NCBI GenBank assembly: GCA_016712275.1
Contig: JADJRI010000010.1
Span: 91,168 to 155,167 of the forward strand
Source of the DNA: Planctomycetota bacterium
GTDB lineage: Bacteria > Planctomycetota > Phycisphaerae > UBA1845 > UTPLA1
DNA length: 64,000 nt
Direction of reading: 5' to 3'
Position 1 is the first letter of the stretch. Every line of letters starts with the position of its first letter. A program made the position numbers and the translations under genes. The notes beneath the pieces were generated by a model. That model saw nothing but the letters and a program-made list of their open reading frames with translations. It made no database searches and was not told the origin of the DNA. Positions 48,684 through 58,068 of the stretch are shown here, piece by piece.

Positions 48684-50091
48684 GTATAGGCTCCCTTAAT
48701 TCGGCCTCCACCCTCGCTATCGAGGAACCCTGAGTAATTTCGCATGATCAAATTAGCCTCAATCCGCTGAACAAGATCGAGCCCGACGCTGACGACAATG
48801 AGCAATCCCGTGCCGCCGAGAAACGACGAGACGGCAAACGGAATATTCATCGCTGAAGCGACCAGCTGCGGAATGATGGCGATCAATGCCAAGAAGCCGG
48901 CACCCACATACGTAATACGCGTCATAACCATTTCGAGGTAATCCGCGGTTCGCTTACCCGGTCGCAAGCCGGGAATGAAGCTGCCGTTGTCTCGCAGTGA
49001 ATTGGCCATTTCCTTCGGCTGAAACTGAACGGTCGTCCAGAAATAAGCGAAGAAATAGATCATGATGATATAGCTCAGGACGTACAGAAAACTGGAGCCG
49101 TTGAATTCCTGAGCCAGAATCGCGAAGAAGTTGCTGTTTTGAAACACATCGGCAAGCCAGCCGAAGAACAACCCCGGAAAAAATCAGAAGGCTGCTGGCA
49201 AAGATGATCGGCATGACGCCGCCGTGATTAACCCGAAGCGGAAGATAATTTCGTTCGCCGCCATACATGCGACGACCGCGCATCTGCTTGGCCTGCTGAA
49301 TGGGAATGCGACGCTGACCCTGCGTAATCAAAATCGAGGCGGCAATGACGGCGACAAATGCCATGGCGAGAAACAGAATTTTCGCCGGACCCATTTGTGC
49401 CTCGCCGCTCACATCGATCGAAGCGTTGTTAATGACCCAGGTGACCGCCGTCGGCATACGGGCGAGAATGCCGGCCATGATGATGAGGCTGACGCCGTTG
49501 CCGATTCCATATTCGTCGATTTGCTCGCCAAGCCACTAAGGAAAACGGTGCCGGCGGTCATGCCGATGATGCCGATGAGCACAAATGACAATGAGGCAAC
49601 AAAATTGTTGCTGAAATCATTGAACTCTTCTGGACAAGCTGCGAGCTGCAGATGTACTTCAACCAGAAACCGGCCTGGATAATGCAAATCAGGACGGTCG
49701 CATAGCGCGTGTATTCCTGAATTTTCTTGCGGCCGATCTCGCCTTCCTTGCGAAGCTTTTCGAGCGAAGGAACGACCGTGCCGAGCAACTGGAAGATAAT
49801 TGAGGCGGAAATGTAGGGCATGATGCCCAGACCGAAGATCGTGCTCTGCTGCAGGTTTCCGCCAGTAAACATCGAGAAGTACTCGGTCAACTGCTCCATT
49901 CCGCTGGCGCCCGAATCAGAACTGCCGCTCTGAGCCTTCATGCTTTCGAAGTGCGAAGAGAGCTCTGACTGGTCGATGCCCGGCAACGGCACATAAAAGC
50001 CGATTCGATACACAGCCAGCAGTCCGAGCGTGAACAACACCTTGTTCCGCAGCTCGGGCACCTTAAAAATGTTCATAAACGCCGAAAACAT
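48680..50091 (-). CDS. secY: Protein translocase subunit SecY, three frame breaks
   Basis: About 470 residues, ten membrane helices. Parts are read from ATG 50091 (MFSAFMNIFKVPELRNKVLF; plug region SGMEQLTEYFSMFTGGNLQQ; YISASIIFQLLGTVVPSLEK), then GEQIDEYGIGNGVSLIIMAG, RRIPIQQAKQMRGRRMYGGE, and FQPKEMANSLRDNGSFIPGL. Breaks lie near 49635, 49535 and 49175; the last sits in a T6 run on the minus strand, where five T restores LLIFPGLFFGWLADV. SecY is essential, so these are almost certainly sequence errors. Confidence 0.95.
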
Positions 50092-50207
50092 AATGATAAT
50101 CCCAATTGGCGCGCCTCAAACACACAAAGGCACAGCGGCAAAGCCACCGTGCCTCTCAGCCGGACGCGACTGAGTCTAATTCAAAAACTTCGCAAAGGCA
50201 CCGATTC

Positions 50208-50789
50208 TTATTCGCCGCCTTCCTTCTTTTCGGTCTCAGTTTCGGCAGCAGCCTCCGCCTGGACCTTCTTGCCCTTCTTGCCGGCGGGCGCGACGGCTTC
50301 AACCGGCTTTCGTCGCTTAATGAACTTTTTCTTCGGCTTGGGTCCCAGCCAATTGACTTTTCCACCGGCCGATTCAATGCACTTCGAAGCCGAAATGCTG
50401 AATCGATGAGCATCGACGGTAAGCTTCTTCTTTAAGACTCCGTTGCCAAGAACCTTGATCGGTTGGGTTCGATCGCCGATCAATCCGGCTTCTTCGAGGG
50501 CAGCCGGTGTAATGTGCGCACCCGCTTCGAACCGGCTTTCCAAGTCCTCGACGTTGATGACCTGATAGTCTTTGCGAAAGAGAACATTGCTGAATCCGAA
50601 CTTTGGAATGCGGCGAAAAAACGGAAACATGCCGCCTTCGTAGAGTTCGAATTTGCTGCAGCCGGACCGGGCGCCTGCGCCCTTGTGACCGCGGCCGGAG
50701 GTCTTGCCGCTGCCGCTGCCTTCGCCGCGACCCACCCGCCATCGACGGGGATTCGCGCCTGCCTTTTTGGTGACTTCCGTGATGTTCAT
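50208..50789 (-). CDS. rplO: Ribosomal protein L15 (with C-terminal extension)
   Basis: 193 residues from ATG 50789 (MNITEVTKKAGANPRRWRVG), the core motif GSGSGKTSGRGHKGAGARSG, then FPFFRRIPKFGFSN. A Lys/Ala/Glu-rich tail (~45 residues, AAAETETEKKEGGE end) exceeds the usual ~145 residues. rpmD (L30), often between rpsE and rplO, is absent: only 21 bases separate these two genes. Confidence 0.96.
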   Translation of the reverse strand: MNITEVTKKAGANPRRWRVGRGEGSGSGKTSGRGHKGAGARSGCSKFELYEGGMFPFFRRIPKFGFSNVLFRKDYQVINVEDLESRFEAGAHITPAALEEAGLIGDRTQPIKVLGNGVLKKKLTVDAHRFSISASKCIESAGGKVNWLGPKPKKKFIKRRKPVEAVAPAGKKGKKVQAEAAAETETEKKEGGE

Positions 50790-50810
50790 GGTCGTCGCAA
50801 TCTTCCTGGC

Positions 50811-51323
50811 TTAGCCGATGATCGAAACGCCGCGCAGCTTTTCGATGCTCTCGCGGTTGCGAAGCGTTTGCAACGCATTCAATGTCGCCTTGACGAGATT
50901 TTTCGGACTCGTCGAACCGTAAACTTTGGTCAAGCAATCCCCGATGCCGGCCAATTCAAGAACCGCGCGAACGCTCGAACCGGCGATCACACCCGTTCCC
51001 TGGGGAGCAGGAAGCAGCAAGACCTGGCTCGCGCCGTATTGGCCTTTCACCTGATGCGGAATGGTTGTTCCGGTGACGGAGACCGGCCGCAATTGGCGCG
51101 AGGCCTGCTTGCGGCCCTTGTCGACCGCATTGGGCACTTCATTGGCCTTGCCATAGCCCACGCCGACGCGACCCTTGCGATCGCCCACGACAACCAGTGC
51201 CGCAAAGCTGAACCGCCGGCCGCCCTTTACGACCTTCGAGCAGCGGTAGACCTTGACGACGTTGTCGTCGTAGCCCGGACCCTCGTCCGATTCCCGTGGA
51301 CGCCTTGGATTACTTTTTGCCAT
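50811..51323 (-). CDS. rpsE: Ribosomal protein S5
   Basis: 170 residues. NVVKVYRCSKVVKGGRRFSF, GYGKANEVPNAVDKGRKQAS, HQVKGQYGASQVLLLPAPQG and GVIAGSSVRAVLELAGIGDC are the family's hallmarks. 30S body, mRNA entry and decoding accuracy. Intact frame. Confidence 0.97.
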   Translation of the reverse strand: MAKSNPRRPRESDEGPGYDDNVVKVYRCSKVVKGGRRFSFAALVVVGDRKGRVGVGYGKANEVPNAVDKGRKQASRQLRPVSVTGTTIPHQVKGQYGASQVLLLPAPQGTGVIAGSSVRAVLELAGIGDCLTKVYGSTSPKNLVKATLNALQTLRNRESIEKLRGVSIIG

Positions 51324-51392
51324 CGATCACTCTATCCGTGGCCGACGCCTTGTTCGTGCCGAACCATTGGCACTCACCGGCGTCACGTCGCC

Positions 51393-51759
51393 TCAAAATT
51401 CCAATCCGGCCTTCGCGCTGCTTCGGCCAGCGCCTGATTCGGCCGTGATACCTCAAACCCGAGCGGTCAAACGCAATTTTGCGAATGCCCTGCATTCTTG
51501 CGCGCTCGGCCAACAACTGGCCGATCTGCGCCGCTGCGGCACAATTGCCGCCGTATTTCAGTTGCTTGGCCACATCCTCCTGCAGCGTGCTGGCGGCGCA
51601 CAACGTGCGGCCGGCAATATCGTCGATGATTTGCGCGCTGATATTCTTGTGGCTTCGCGTGACGTTGAGCCGCGGTCGCTCCGGGGTGCCGAAAATGCTT
51701 CGGCGGACCCGCAGCTTGCGGCGTTCGCGTCGGACGATCTTCTTCTGTTGCTCTTTCAT
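51393..51759 (-). CDS. rplR: Ribosomal protein L18, two frame breaks near C-terminus
   Basis: About 122 residues from ATG 51759 (MKEQQKKIVRRERRKLRVRR). RPRLNVTRSHKNISAQIIDD and AFDRSGLRYHGRI fit the family; in the present frame the end is not family-like. Shifting near 51423 gives ALAEAAR and again near 51410 gives EGGLEF and a stop at 51393-51395, the usual L18 end. Binds 5S rRNA. Confidence 0.9.
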
Positions 51760-51788
51760 CTTTGCACCTGATGCACTCGAATGTCCTA

Positions 51789-52370
51789 TCAACCGCCACC
51801 GGCGCCGGCGAAGGCCTTTCCGGCCTTGCGACGGATTTGCTCACCCGCGTATCGAACACCCTTGCCTTTATACGGTTCGGGCTGGCGGGCATCCTTGATG
51901 GCGCGACAAAAGCTACCAATGACCTGCTTATCAATGCCGTCCACCGTCAATTTCGCGGGCGTCTCATCGCCCTTCGCGGCCGGCACTTCGACAGCCACTT
52001 TTATTCCCGTTGGAATCGGAACCTTGATGGGGTGGGAATAGCCTACCTTCAGCTCGACATTTTGGCCGACCATCGCCACCGAATAGCCCGTGCCATAGAC
52101 TTCCATTTTCTTCTGGTAGCCCGTCGTGACACCGACCACAATGTTATTCAACAAGGCGCGCGTCGTACCATGCAGTGCACGATGCTGGGCCGAATCGGAG
52201 TCACGTTCCACCTTGATCATGCTGGCGGCGGAGTCGTGAGTCACTTTCACGCCTTTGGCATGCGCCATGGAAAGCGTGCCCTTCGGGCCGGTGATGCTGA
52301 TATTATTGCCACTAATCGCAACTTTGACGCCGCCCGGCAGATCAATCGGTTTTTTTCCGATACGAGACAT
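51789..52370 (-). CDS. rplF: Ribosomal protein L6
   Basis: 193 residues from ATG 52370 (MSRIGKKPIDLPGGVKVAIS). Conserved GPKGTLSMAHAKGVKV, ALHGTTRALLNNIVVGVTTGY and the C-terminal PEPYKGKGVRYAGEQIRRKA(G). Located near the factor-binding site of the large subunit. Intact frame. Confidence 0.97.
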   Translation of the reverse strand: MSRIGKKPIDLPGGVKVAISGNNISITGPKGTLSMAHAKGVKVTHDSAASMIKVERDSDSAQHRALHGTTRALLNNIVVGVTTGYQKKMEVYGTGYSVAMVGQNVELKVGYSHPIKVPIPTGIKVAVEVPAAKGDETPAKLTVDGIDKQVIGSFCRAIKDARQPEPYKGKGVRYAGEQIRRKAGKAFAGAGGG

Positions 52371-52440
52371 TTTGCCAACCTCATTCAGTTCTTCGCCGAA
52401 TCCTTAATTGGTCCGCCGCGGAACACCTCTAACGTCTTAC

Positions 52441-52836
52441 TTAATAAACCGTGCAAATCAACTCACCGCCAAGACGCTCTTCACGGCAGCGACGATCGCT
52501 AAGAACGCCGCGACTGGTCGAAAGAATGGCGATTCCGAGGCCGTTGAGGACTTTAGGAATCTCATCCACGCCGACGTACTTTCGGCAACCCGACTTGCTT
52601 TCCCGCTTCAGGTTGTTGATGACATGCTCGCCGCGGGGTCCGTACTTCAGCTTGAGGCGAATCTGGCCTTGCGTGGCATCGTCTATCGACTCGACCTCGC
52701 TGACATAGCCCTCCTCCTGGAGAACTTTGCAGACAGCCTGCTTGAAGCCGCTGCGCGGGATCATCACCGTCGCGGCGCGATTTCGCGACGCATTGCGGAT
52801 TCGGGTCAACATATCAGCGATGGGATCACTCCACAT
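52441..52836 (-). CDS. rpsH: Ribosomal protein S8
   Basis: 131 residues, MWSDPIADMLTRIRNASRNR at the start and the RNA-binding end AILSTSRGVLSDRRCREERL(GGEL). Central 30S assembly protein; in other bacteria it regulates the spc operon by binding its mRNA, not shown here. Intact frame. Confidence 0.97.
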   Translation of the reverse strand: MWSDPIADMLTRIRNASRNRAATVMIPRSGFKQAVCKVLQEEGYVSEVESIDDATQGQIRLKLKYGPRGEHVINNLKRESKSGCRKYVGVDEIPKVLNGLGIAILSTSRGVLSDRRCREERLGGELICTVY

Positions 52837-52909
52837 GTCGTGTCATCCTTCTACTGCCTTTTCCTGGCCGCCTACGAGCAGCCGATTCAACTTAAGACAA
52901 CCGCGTTCA

Positions 52910-53095
52910 TCACCAGCTTGACTTGCGAACGCCCGGAATTTTTCCTTCAAGGGCCAGCTTTCGGAAGCAGAGCCGGCACAGCTTGAACTTGCGATAGACG
53001 GCCCGCGAGCGACCGCAGACCAGACAGCGCGTGTAAGCCCGAACTGCAAACTTGGGCTTTTTCAGCGACTTGATCATCCAACTCTTTTTGGCCAT
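52910..53095 (-). CDS. rpsN: Ribosomal protein S14, zinc-binding type
   Basis: 61 residues from ATG 53095 (MAKKSWMIKSLKKPKFAVRA). Two CxxC pairs in CLVCGRSRAVYRKFKLCRLC bind zinc; this is the short C+ form, as in many Gram-positive bacteria. The frame continues upstream, but the start given matches the family. Confidence 0.95.
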   Translation of the reverse strand: MAKKSWMIKSLKKPKFAVRAYTRCLVCGRSRAVYRKFKLCRLCFRKLALEGKIPGVRKSSW

Positions 53096-53135
53096 GTTCC
53101 GCGTTGCTCCTCGCGTCCTGCTTCCAAACAAAAAC

Positions 53136-53699
53136 TTATGCCGCCCTGCCGCTGCCATCAGCCTTGCGGAAGGGAAGACCCATGAGGGTCAACAATTTTC
53201 GTGCGTCTGCGTCCTTGGTTGCCGACGTCACGAATGTGATATTCATGCCCTGCTGGAACTGAACCTTGTCAGCCTCTACCTCGGGAAAAACGGTCTGCTC
53301 GTTCACGCCCATGTTGAAGTTGCCGCGGCCGTCGAAGCTCTTGGGGTCAAGGCCGCGAAAGTCGCGAACACGGGGAATCGCGACGGAAATCAACCGATCG
53401 AGAAACTCATACATACGCTTGCCGCGCAGCGTCACCTTTGCGCCGATTTCGTAATTCTCGCGAAGCTTGAAATTCGAAACGCTCTTCTTGGACTTGCAAA
53501 TAAGCGGCTTTTGACCGGTGATTTGCGAGAGCTCCTTGGCGGCCGCGGCGATGCGCGTCTTCCCGCAATGGCCTTGCCCACGCCCATCGAGACCACGATC
53601 TTCTTGAGCCGCGGAATCGCAAGCGGATTGGTCGTGCCCATCTCGCCAGGCAAGCGACGGCAGTACTTCGTTCTTGTATTTTTCCATCAACCGAGCCAT
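53136..53699 (-). CDS. rplE: Ribosomal protein L5, two compensating frame breaks
   Basis: About 187 residues. MARLMEKYKNEVLPSL at the start and TGQKPLICKSKKSVSNFKLR, LDRLISVAIPRVRDFRG and GMNITFVTSATKDADARKLL are in one frame. Between about 53653 and 53565 the family sequence (PGEMGTTNPLAIPRLKKIVV, SMGVGKAIAG) is in the neighbouring frame, so two opposite single-base shifts are present. L5 binds 5S rRNA. Confidence 0.93.
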   Translation of the reverse strand: MARLMEKYKNEVLPSLAWRDGHDQSACDSAAQEDRGLDGRGQGHCGKTRIAAAAKELSQITGQKPLICKSKKSVSNFKLRENYEIGAKVTLRGKRMYEFLDRLISVAIPRVRDFRGLDPKSFDGRGNFNMGVNEQTVFPEVEADKVQFQQGMNITFVTSATKDADARKLLTLMGLPFRKADGSGRAA

Positions 53700-53765
53700 T
53701 TCAAACCTCAGCTCAATTCACGACGAATGCAGTTGTGCGTAACATCGCATTCGAATCGACGGCCT

Positions 53766-54116
53766 CTAGCTTGCCGTTGCTTTTACGTTTTCCAACACCG
53801 TGCCGCCTTTGGTCACGCGGCGCTTTGATACAACTTTGCCGGATCCATCGCGCTCCACTTCGAAGCGAATACGACTGCCCCGGCCCGTGCGAGGGTCGAC
53901 CGGCAGCACGTTCGACATATGAATCGGCGCTTCCTTTTGAATCCGTCCGCCCTGGGGATTACGCCGGCTCGGACGCAAGTGGCGGTACACGAGGTTCACG
54001 CCTTCAATCCAGACGCGGCACAACTCGGGATTGACGCGAAGCACGCGGCCTTGCTGGCCCTTGTGCTCACCGCTCCGAACTTCAACTCGATCGCCTTTTC
54101 TAACTTTTGCCGCCAT
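53766..54116 (-). CDS. rplX: Ribosomal protein L24
   Basis: 116 residues, MAAKVRKGDRVEVRSGEHKG at the start, the KOW motif GQQGRVLRVNPELCRVWIEG, and QGGRIQKEAPIHMSNV. An early large-subunit assembly protein. Intact frame. Confidence 0.96.
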   Translation of the reverse strand: MAAKVRKGDRVEVRSGEHKGQQGRVLRVNPELCRVWIEGVNLVYRHLRPSRRNPQGGRIQKEAPIHMSNVLPVDPRTGRGSRIRFEVERDGSGKVVSKRRVTKGGTVLENVKATAS

Positions 54117-54180
54117 GGCCGTTCATCCCGTCTATTTTGCCGGAGGCGTCTTTACCGCGCCGCCGAATAGTCAATAAATC

Positions 54181-54595
54181 TCAAACCACTTCCGCCGCGA
54201 GCGAAACGATTTTCATGAAGCCCTTTTCGCGAAGCTCGCGGGCAACGGCTCCGAAAATGCGGGTGCCCTTTGGATTCTTCTCTTCGTCGATGATGACGGC
54301 GGCGTTCGAATCGAACTTCACGTAGCTGCCGTCAGGTCGGCGAACAGGCTTCTTCGCACGAACGACCACCGCCTTGATCTTGCGGCGGCTGGGATCGTTC
54401 CTTGCGGTTGTTACCGACATAATACTCGCTGTTGGGCAAGCGCTTTTTCACGGTGCAGACGATGATGTCGCCAACCGTGGCCGTTCGCCGCGTGTAATAG
54501 CCTCGGCCGGTCGAACCGCCCAAAACTCGGATCACCATGGCTCTCTTGGCCCCGGTGTTGTCCGTAATGTCAACCACAGTTTCCTGTTGGATCAT
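54181..54595 (-). CDS. rplN: Ribosomal protein L14, one frame break
   Basis: About 137 residues including a short insert. ATG 54595 starts MIQQETVVDITDNTGAKRAM; VLGGSTGRGYYTRRTATVGD follows. After a break near 54400-54410 the rest (KIKAVVVRAKKPVRRPDGSY; FDSNAAVIIDEEKNPKGTRI; FGAVARELREKGFMKIVSLA) is in another frame. The part around LPNSEYYVG is unusually long. L14 is essential; the break is likely an error. Confidence 0.92.
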
Positions 54596-54613
54596 TGCTG
54601 CACCAAATAGCTC

Positions 54614-54904
54614 TTAGCTGGCGGCGGATTCGCGAATCTTGCGCGCAACCCGCCATGACTTTGTCTTGCTGATCGGCCGGCATTCCGTGATTTCAACCAC
54701 GTCGCCCGCCTTGCACACGTTCAACTCATCGTGAACGTGAATGTTCTTCTGCGTCTTCATGTATTTGCCGTACTTCGAATGCTTGACGAGCAGGTCAAGG
54801 CGAACTCGCACGGTCTTCTGCTTGGCATCCGCAATAACCACACCGACGCGCGACTTGCGGTGGCTTCTTGTTTTTGCCGTGTTTTCTGCTGCTGGTTGCA
54901 TCAT
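54614..54904 (-). CDS. rpsQ: Ribosomal protein S17
   Basis: 96 residues from ATG 54904 (MMQPAAENTAKTRSHRKSRV), with SRVGVVIADAKQKTVRVRLD, KHSKYGKYMKTQKNIHVHDE and GDVVEITECRPISKTKSWRV as in the family. A few residues longer at the N-terminus than usual. Binds 16S rRNA early. Confidence 0.95.
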   Translation of the reverse strand: MMQPAAENTAKTRSHRKSRVGVVIADAKQKTVRVRLDLLVKHSKYGKYMKTQKNIHVHDELNVCKAGDVVEITECRPISKTKSWRVARKIRESAAS

Positions 54905-54949
54905 TGAACTTCGTCTCTCACTGATGCGGGGCACCATCACCCCGCCGGA

Positions 54950-55186
54950 TTACAGATGGCCGACCGACTCCATGTGATACTGCTTTTGTTCGATGTTCTC
55001 TTCGCCCCGCTCATTCAGGACGGTCAGCACCCTGGCGATATCCCGTTTGGTCTTGCCGAGTTGCGATGAATCTTCCAGCTTCTCGGTCGTGGCCTGACTG
55101 CGCAGGTCGAACAAGTGGCGTCGGAGCTTGTCCAGCTCAATGTGAAGCTCATCGATCTTTAATTCGCGCATATCCGCGATCTTCAT
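54950..55186 (-). CDS. rpmC: Ribosomal protein L29
   Basis: 78 residues, MKIADMRELKIDELHIELDK and LRRHLFDLRSQATTEKLEDS with KTKRDIARVLTVLNER, the two-helix hairpin of L29. An added C-terminal piece (ENIEQKQYHMESVGHL) is longer than the ~65 of the usual form. At the polypeptide exit. Intact frame. Confidence 0.94.
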   Translation of the reverse strand: MKIADMRELKIDELHIELDKLRRHLFDLRSQATTEKLEDSSQLGKTKRDIARVLTVLNERGEENIEQKQYHMESVGHL

Positions 55187-55213
55187 GGCAGCATCAACCT
55201 TTCGACCGGTTTC

Positions 55214-55633
55214 TTACAAACTGTGCCGTCTTGTCACAAAGCGGCATCGCATCGGCATCTTATGGGCCACGCGTGTCAGCGCGTCGCGGGCCACCTTTTC
55301 CTCGACATCTCCGATCTCGAAGATCACCGTGCCGGACTTGACGACGGCCACCCAATGATCGATTTCGCCCTTGCCCTTGCCCATTCGGGTTTCGAGGGGC
55401 TTGGCGGAAACGGACTTCTGGGGAAAGATGCGAATGAAGACGCGGCCCTGACGCTGAAGATAATGCGAAGCCGCCATGCGGCCCGCCTCGATCTGTCGCG
55501 CCGTGATCCATCCTTCGGTCAACACCTGCAGACCGAAGTCTCCATAAGAGACCTTGTTGCCGCGTGTCGCGACACCGCGGATTTTTCCGCGATGCATTTT
55601 GCGATACTTCACGCGTGCCGGCATCATTGACAT
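55214..55633 (-). CDS. rplP: Ribosomal protein L16
   Basis: 139 residues from ATG 55633, 8 bases after GGGAG. MSMMPARVKYRKMHRGKIRG is the family start. GDFGLQVLTEGWITARQIEA, YLQRQGRVFIRIFPQKSVSA and KPLETRMGKGKGEIDHWVAV follow. Close to the A-site tRNA in the 50S. The upstream ATG 55648 is less likely. Confidence 0.97.
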   Translation of the reverse strand: MSMMPARVKYRKMHRGKIRGVATRGNKVSYGDFGLQVLTEGWITARQIEAGRMAASHYLQRQGRVFIRIFPQKSVSAKPLETRMGKGKGEIDHWVAVVKSGTVIFEIGDVEEKVARDALTRVAHKMPMRCRFVTRRHSL

Positions 55634-55693
55634 TGCATTCACTCCCATCGGTGCCGCGATAAACCCGGCGGCCCCGCATCACAAACAATTTCA

Positions 55694-56386
55694 TTAAACT
55701 TGGGCACGTCGTCCTGTTCGGCGAACCGGTTCGGTTTCTTCAACCTCTTCACCGTACATACCCTTGTAAATCCATACCCGAACGCCAATCGCGCCGTAGG
55801 TCGTGTAGGCCTCGGAAAAACCATAGTCCACATGGGCCTGGAGCGTCTGAGCCGGGACCGAGCCGCGCTTTTGCTGTTCAACGCGCGACATTTCCGCCCC
55901 GCCCAGGCGACCCTTGATAATGATCTTCACACCCAGGGCGCCGGCCGTCATGGCGGCATCGATATGCATCTTGACCGCACGGCGAAAACTCGTTCGACGC
56001 TTGAGCTGCGACGCGATATCAAGCGACATAAGCTGTGCGTTGAGATCGGGATTCTTGATTTCCTTGATGTTCACGCTGACTTTGCGGTCGATCATCTCCT
56101 CGATCTCTTCACGGAGCTTGTCGACCTCGGCGCCCTTCGGTCCGATGACCATGCCGGGACGGGCGGTGGACAAGAACACCTTGACCTCGTCGCGGGTGCG
56201 CTCGATTTCAATCTTGGCAACACCTGCGAAGGGCGGGGTGTCATTCAACCGTTTCTGAACCAGGCGTCGAATGCGAAAGTCTTCGATGAGAAATTCCGCG
56301 AACGCGGCCTTGGGCGCGAACCAGCGCGAGCGCCAGTCTTCCGTGACACCGATGCGAAAACCGATTGGATGTACTTTTTGTCCCAT
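55694..56386 (-). CDS. rpsC: Ribosomal protein S3
   Basis: 230 residues, MGQKVHPIGFRIGVTEDWRS at the start. The KH domain (VFLSTARPGMVIGPKGAEVD) and the C-terminal part (LGVKIIIKGRLGGAEMSRVE) are typical. Found at the mRNA entrance of the 30S. Intact frame; 7 bases from rplV stop to start. Confidence 0.97.
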   Translation of the reverse strand: MGQKVHPIGFRIGVTEDWRSRWFAPKAAFAEFLIEDFRIRRLVQKRLNDTPPFAGVAKIEIERTRDEVKVFLSTARPGMVIGPKGAEVDKLREEIEEMIDRKVSVNIKEIKNPDLNAQLMSLDIASQLKRRTSFRRAVKMHIDAAMTAGALGVKIIIKGRLGGAEMSRVEQQKRGSVPAQTLQAHVDYGFSEAYTTYGAIGVRVWIYKGMYGEEVEETEPVRRTGRRAQV

Positions 56387-56393
56387 AGCGTTT

Positions 56394-56744
56394 TTACTTC
56401 TTCCTCGGTCCCTCGGCCACCGTCACAATGATGTGGCTCGTTCGCTTCAAAATCGGATGGGCGCGGCCGCGGTCCTTCGGTTGAAACCGCTTAATTCGGG
56501 GGCCTTCATCCACGCGGGCCTCGTGAACGAAAAGGTTGCGTACATCTGCTTCCTTTTCATCCGCATCGGCCATGGCCGCACGCAGCACCTTGTCGACCAT
56601 GCTGCATGCGCGTTTTTTTGTATATTTCAGCAGCTCCAGCGCTTCATTGACATGGCGACCCGCAATGAGTCCCGTCACGAGCCGCGCCTTGAGCGGACTG
56701 ATGCGCGCGTAGCGATGTTTACTTGTCCAAACCGAAACAGCCAT
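56394..56744 (-). CDS. rplV: Ribosomal protein L22
   Basis: 116 residues. HRYARISPLKARLVTGLIAG at the start, the family's ARxSPxKARLV; the exit-tunnel loop is IKRFQPKDRGRAHPILKRTS, and the end is HIIVTVAEGPRKK. Intact frame. Confidence 0.97.
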   Translation of the reverse strand: MAVSVWTSKHRYARISPLKARLVTGLIAGRHVNEALELLKYTKKRACSMVDKVLRAAMADADEKEADVRNLFVHEARVDEGPRIKRFQPKDRGRAHPILKRTSHIIVTVAEGPRKK

Positions 56745-56769
56745 GTCATTGGCTCCGTATCGTTACCGC

Positions 56770-57047
56770 TTAGGCGGCGTCCGACTTCTTCACGGACGTA
56801 TGGCCCTTGGAAGGTTCGCGTCAGACTGAATTCGCCCAGCTTGTGACCGACCATGTCTTCGGTCACATACACCTTGGTTAAAATCTTGCCGTTGTGGACT
56901 TCAAAAGTTCGACCCACAAACTCAGGCGGAATCGTGCAGCGCGCGCCACGTCTTGATCATCTCGTGGCTGCCGCGATCGATGGCCTTCTGTACTTTCTTG
57001 TACAGCTTTGGATCGATGTACGGTCCCTTTTTTTGACTGCGTCCCAT
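56770..57047 (-). CDS. rpsS: Ribosomal protein S19, two frame breaks
   Basis: About 92 residues from ATG 57047 (MGRSQKKGPYIDPKLYKKVQ). After HEMIKTWRA a shift near 56940 gives CTIPPEFVGRTFEVHNGKIL and VYVTEDMVGHKLGEFSLTRT; a second shift at an extra C near 56807 gives FQGHTSVKKSDAA and stop at 56770-56772, the usual S19 end. Both breaks look like sequence errors in this essential gene. Confidence 0.93.
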
Positions 57048-57071
57048 GGTTCTCTTTCGCTTTCGTCCATT

Positions 57072-57121
57072 GTGGCACCGGCCACTCGCCGGTGCGAACA
57101 CGGGCGGGACGCCCGTGCCAC
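57072..57121. repeat. Intergenic double-hairpin element between rplB and rpsS
   Basis: Two adjacent hairpins (57075-57082/57088-57095 and 57099-57105/57111-57117), 8 and 7 bp perfect stems with 5-nt loops; the ends form a further outer inverted repeat (TGGCAC...GTGCCA). No coding sense. Resembles elements at 23603-23630 and, loosely, at 59872-59925. Confidence 0.75.
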
Positions 57122-57131
57122 TCGTCAGACA

Positions 57132-58001
57132 TTACTTCCGATTCTTCAACTTCACTTCGCCGTAGCGGCGGCTCTTGCGCCGTCGCAGGATTCGACGATT
57201 CGAATTCTTCCGCGGCTTGCGAGTTCGGCCGCCCTTGGCCAGCTTGCCGGTCGGGCTGCATGGATGACGACCACCGCCGGAACGGCCTTCACCACCGCCC
57301 AATGGGTGGGCGATCGGATTCATGGAGGTGCCGCGATTGTGCGGCCTTCGGCCTTTGTGCCGCGTGCGGCCGGCCTTGCCCCAGACAATGTTCTTGTGCT
57401 CGACGTTGCCAAGCTGCCCAATAGTGGCGCGGCATTCGACGCGAACCTGTCGCATTTCACCAGAAGGAAGAATGACCGTCGCCCAGTCGCCTTCCTTCGC
57501 GGCCAGTCGTCCAACGCCGCCAGCCGAGCGAATGAGCTTTCCCCCCTGGCCGGGGTTCATTTCAATATTGTGAATGTCGTAACCGACCGGCACCTGCTTC
57601 AATTGCATGGCGTTGCCGACCTTGGGTTCAGCCTCAGGACCGCTCATGACCTTGTCGCCGACTTTCATGTTGTTCGGCGCGAGAATATAGCGAAGCTCGC
57701 CATCGGTGTATTTCACGAGTGCTATGAAGCAATTGCGATTCGGATCGTATTCGATCGCCTGAACCGCCGCTTCAATGCCATCTTTTTGTCGCTTGAAGTC
57801 GATGATGCGATAAAGCTTCTTATGGCCGCCTCCGCGAAACCGCGAGGTGGTAAAGCCCTGATTGTTTCGGCCGCCCGTTTTCGGCATGGGACGAACCAGC
57901 GCCTTGACCGGTCGCCGGCTGCGGGAGGTCAGTTCGGCGAAGTCGTTCACGCCCATGTTGCGTCGCGACGGCGTCGTCTTGTTGTAGATCTTGACTCCCA
58001 T
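57132..58001 (-). CDS. rplB: Ribosomal protein L2
   Basis: 289 residues from ATG 58001 (MGVKIYNKTTPSRRNMGVND). RNNQGFTTSRFRGGGHKKLY, PVGYDIHNIEMNPGQGGKLI, GKAGRTRHKGRRPHNRGTSM and GGGEGRSGGGRHPCSPTGKL are the conserved elements around the peptidyl transferase centre. Intact frame. Confidence 0.97.
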   Translation of the reverse strand: MGVKIYNKTTPSRRNMGVNDFAELTSRSRRPVKALVRPMPKTGGRNNQGFTTSRFRGGGHKKLYRIIDFKRQKDGIEAAVQAIEYDPNRNCFIALVKYTDGELRYILAPNNMKVGDKVMSGPEAEPKVGNAMQLKQVPVGYDIHNIEMNPGQGGKLIRSAGGVGRLAAKEGDWATVILPSGEMRQVRVECRATIGQLGNVEHKNIVWGKAGRTRHKGRRPHNRGTSMNPIAHPLGGGEGRSGGGRHPCSPTGKLAKGGRTRKPRKNSNRRILRRRKSRRYGEVKLKNRK

Positions 58002-58068
58002 GATGCCTTACCTCATCTCGATCGAACCGCGCCATGCGGATAAACTCATCTCACAATCCAAAAGCAAA

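Noticed and set aside
48680..50091. Programmed frameshifting in secY
   Set aside because: Three breaks at unrelated sites with no shared slippery motif, one in a T6 run; random sequence error explains all.
56853..58043. 396-codon plus-strand open frame over rplB and rpsS
   Set aside because: Lies opposite essential ribosomal genes, no start signal and no recognisable protein features.
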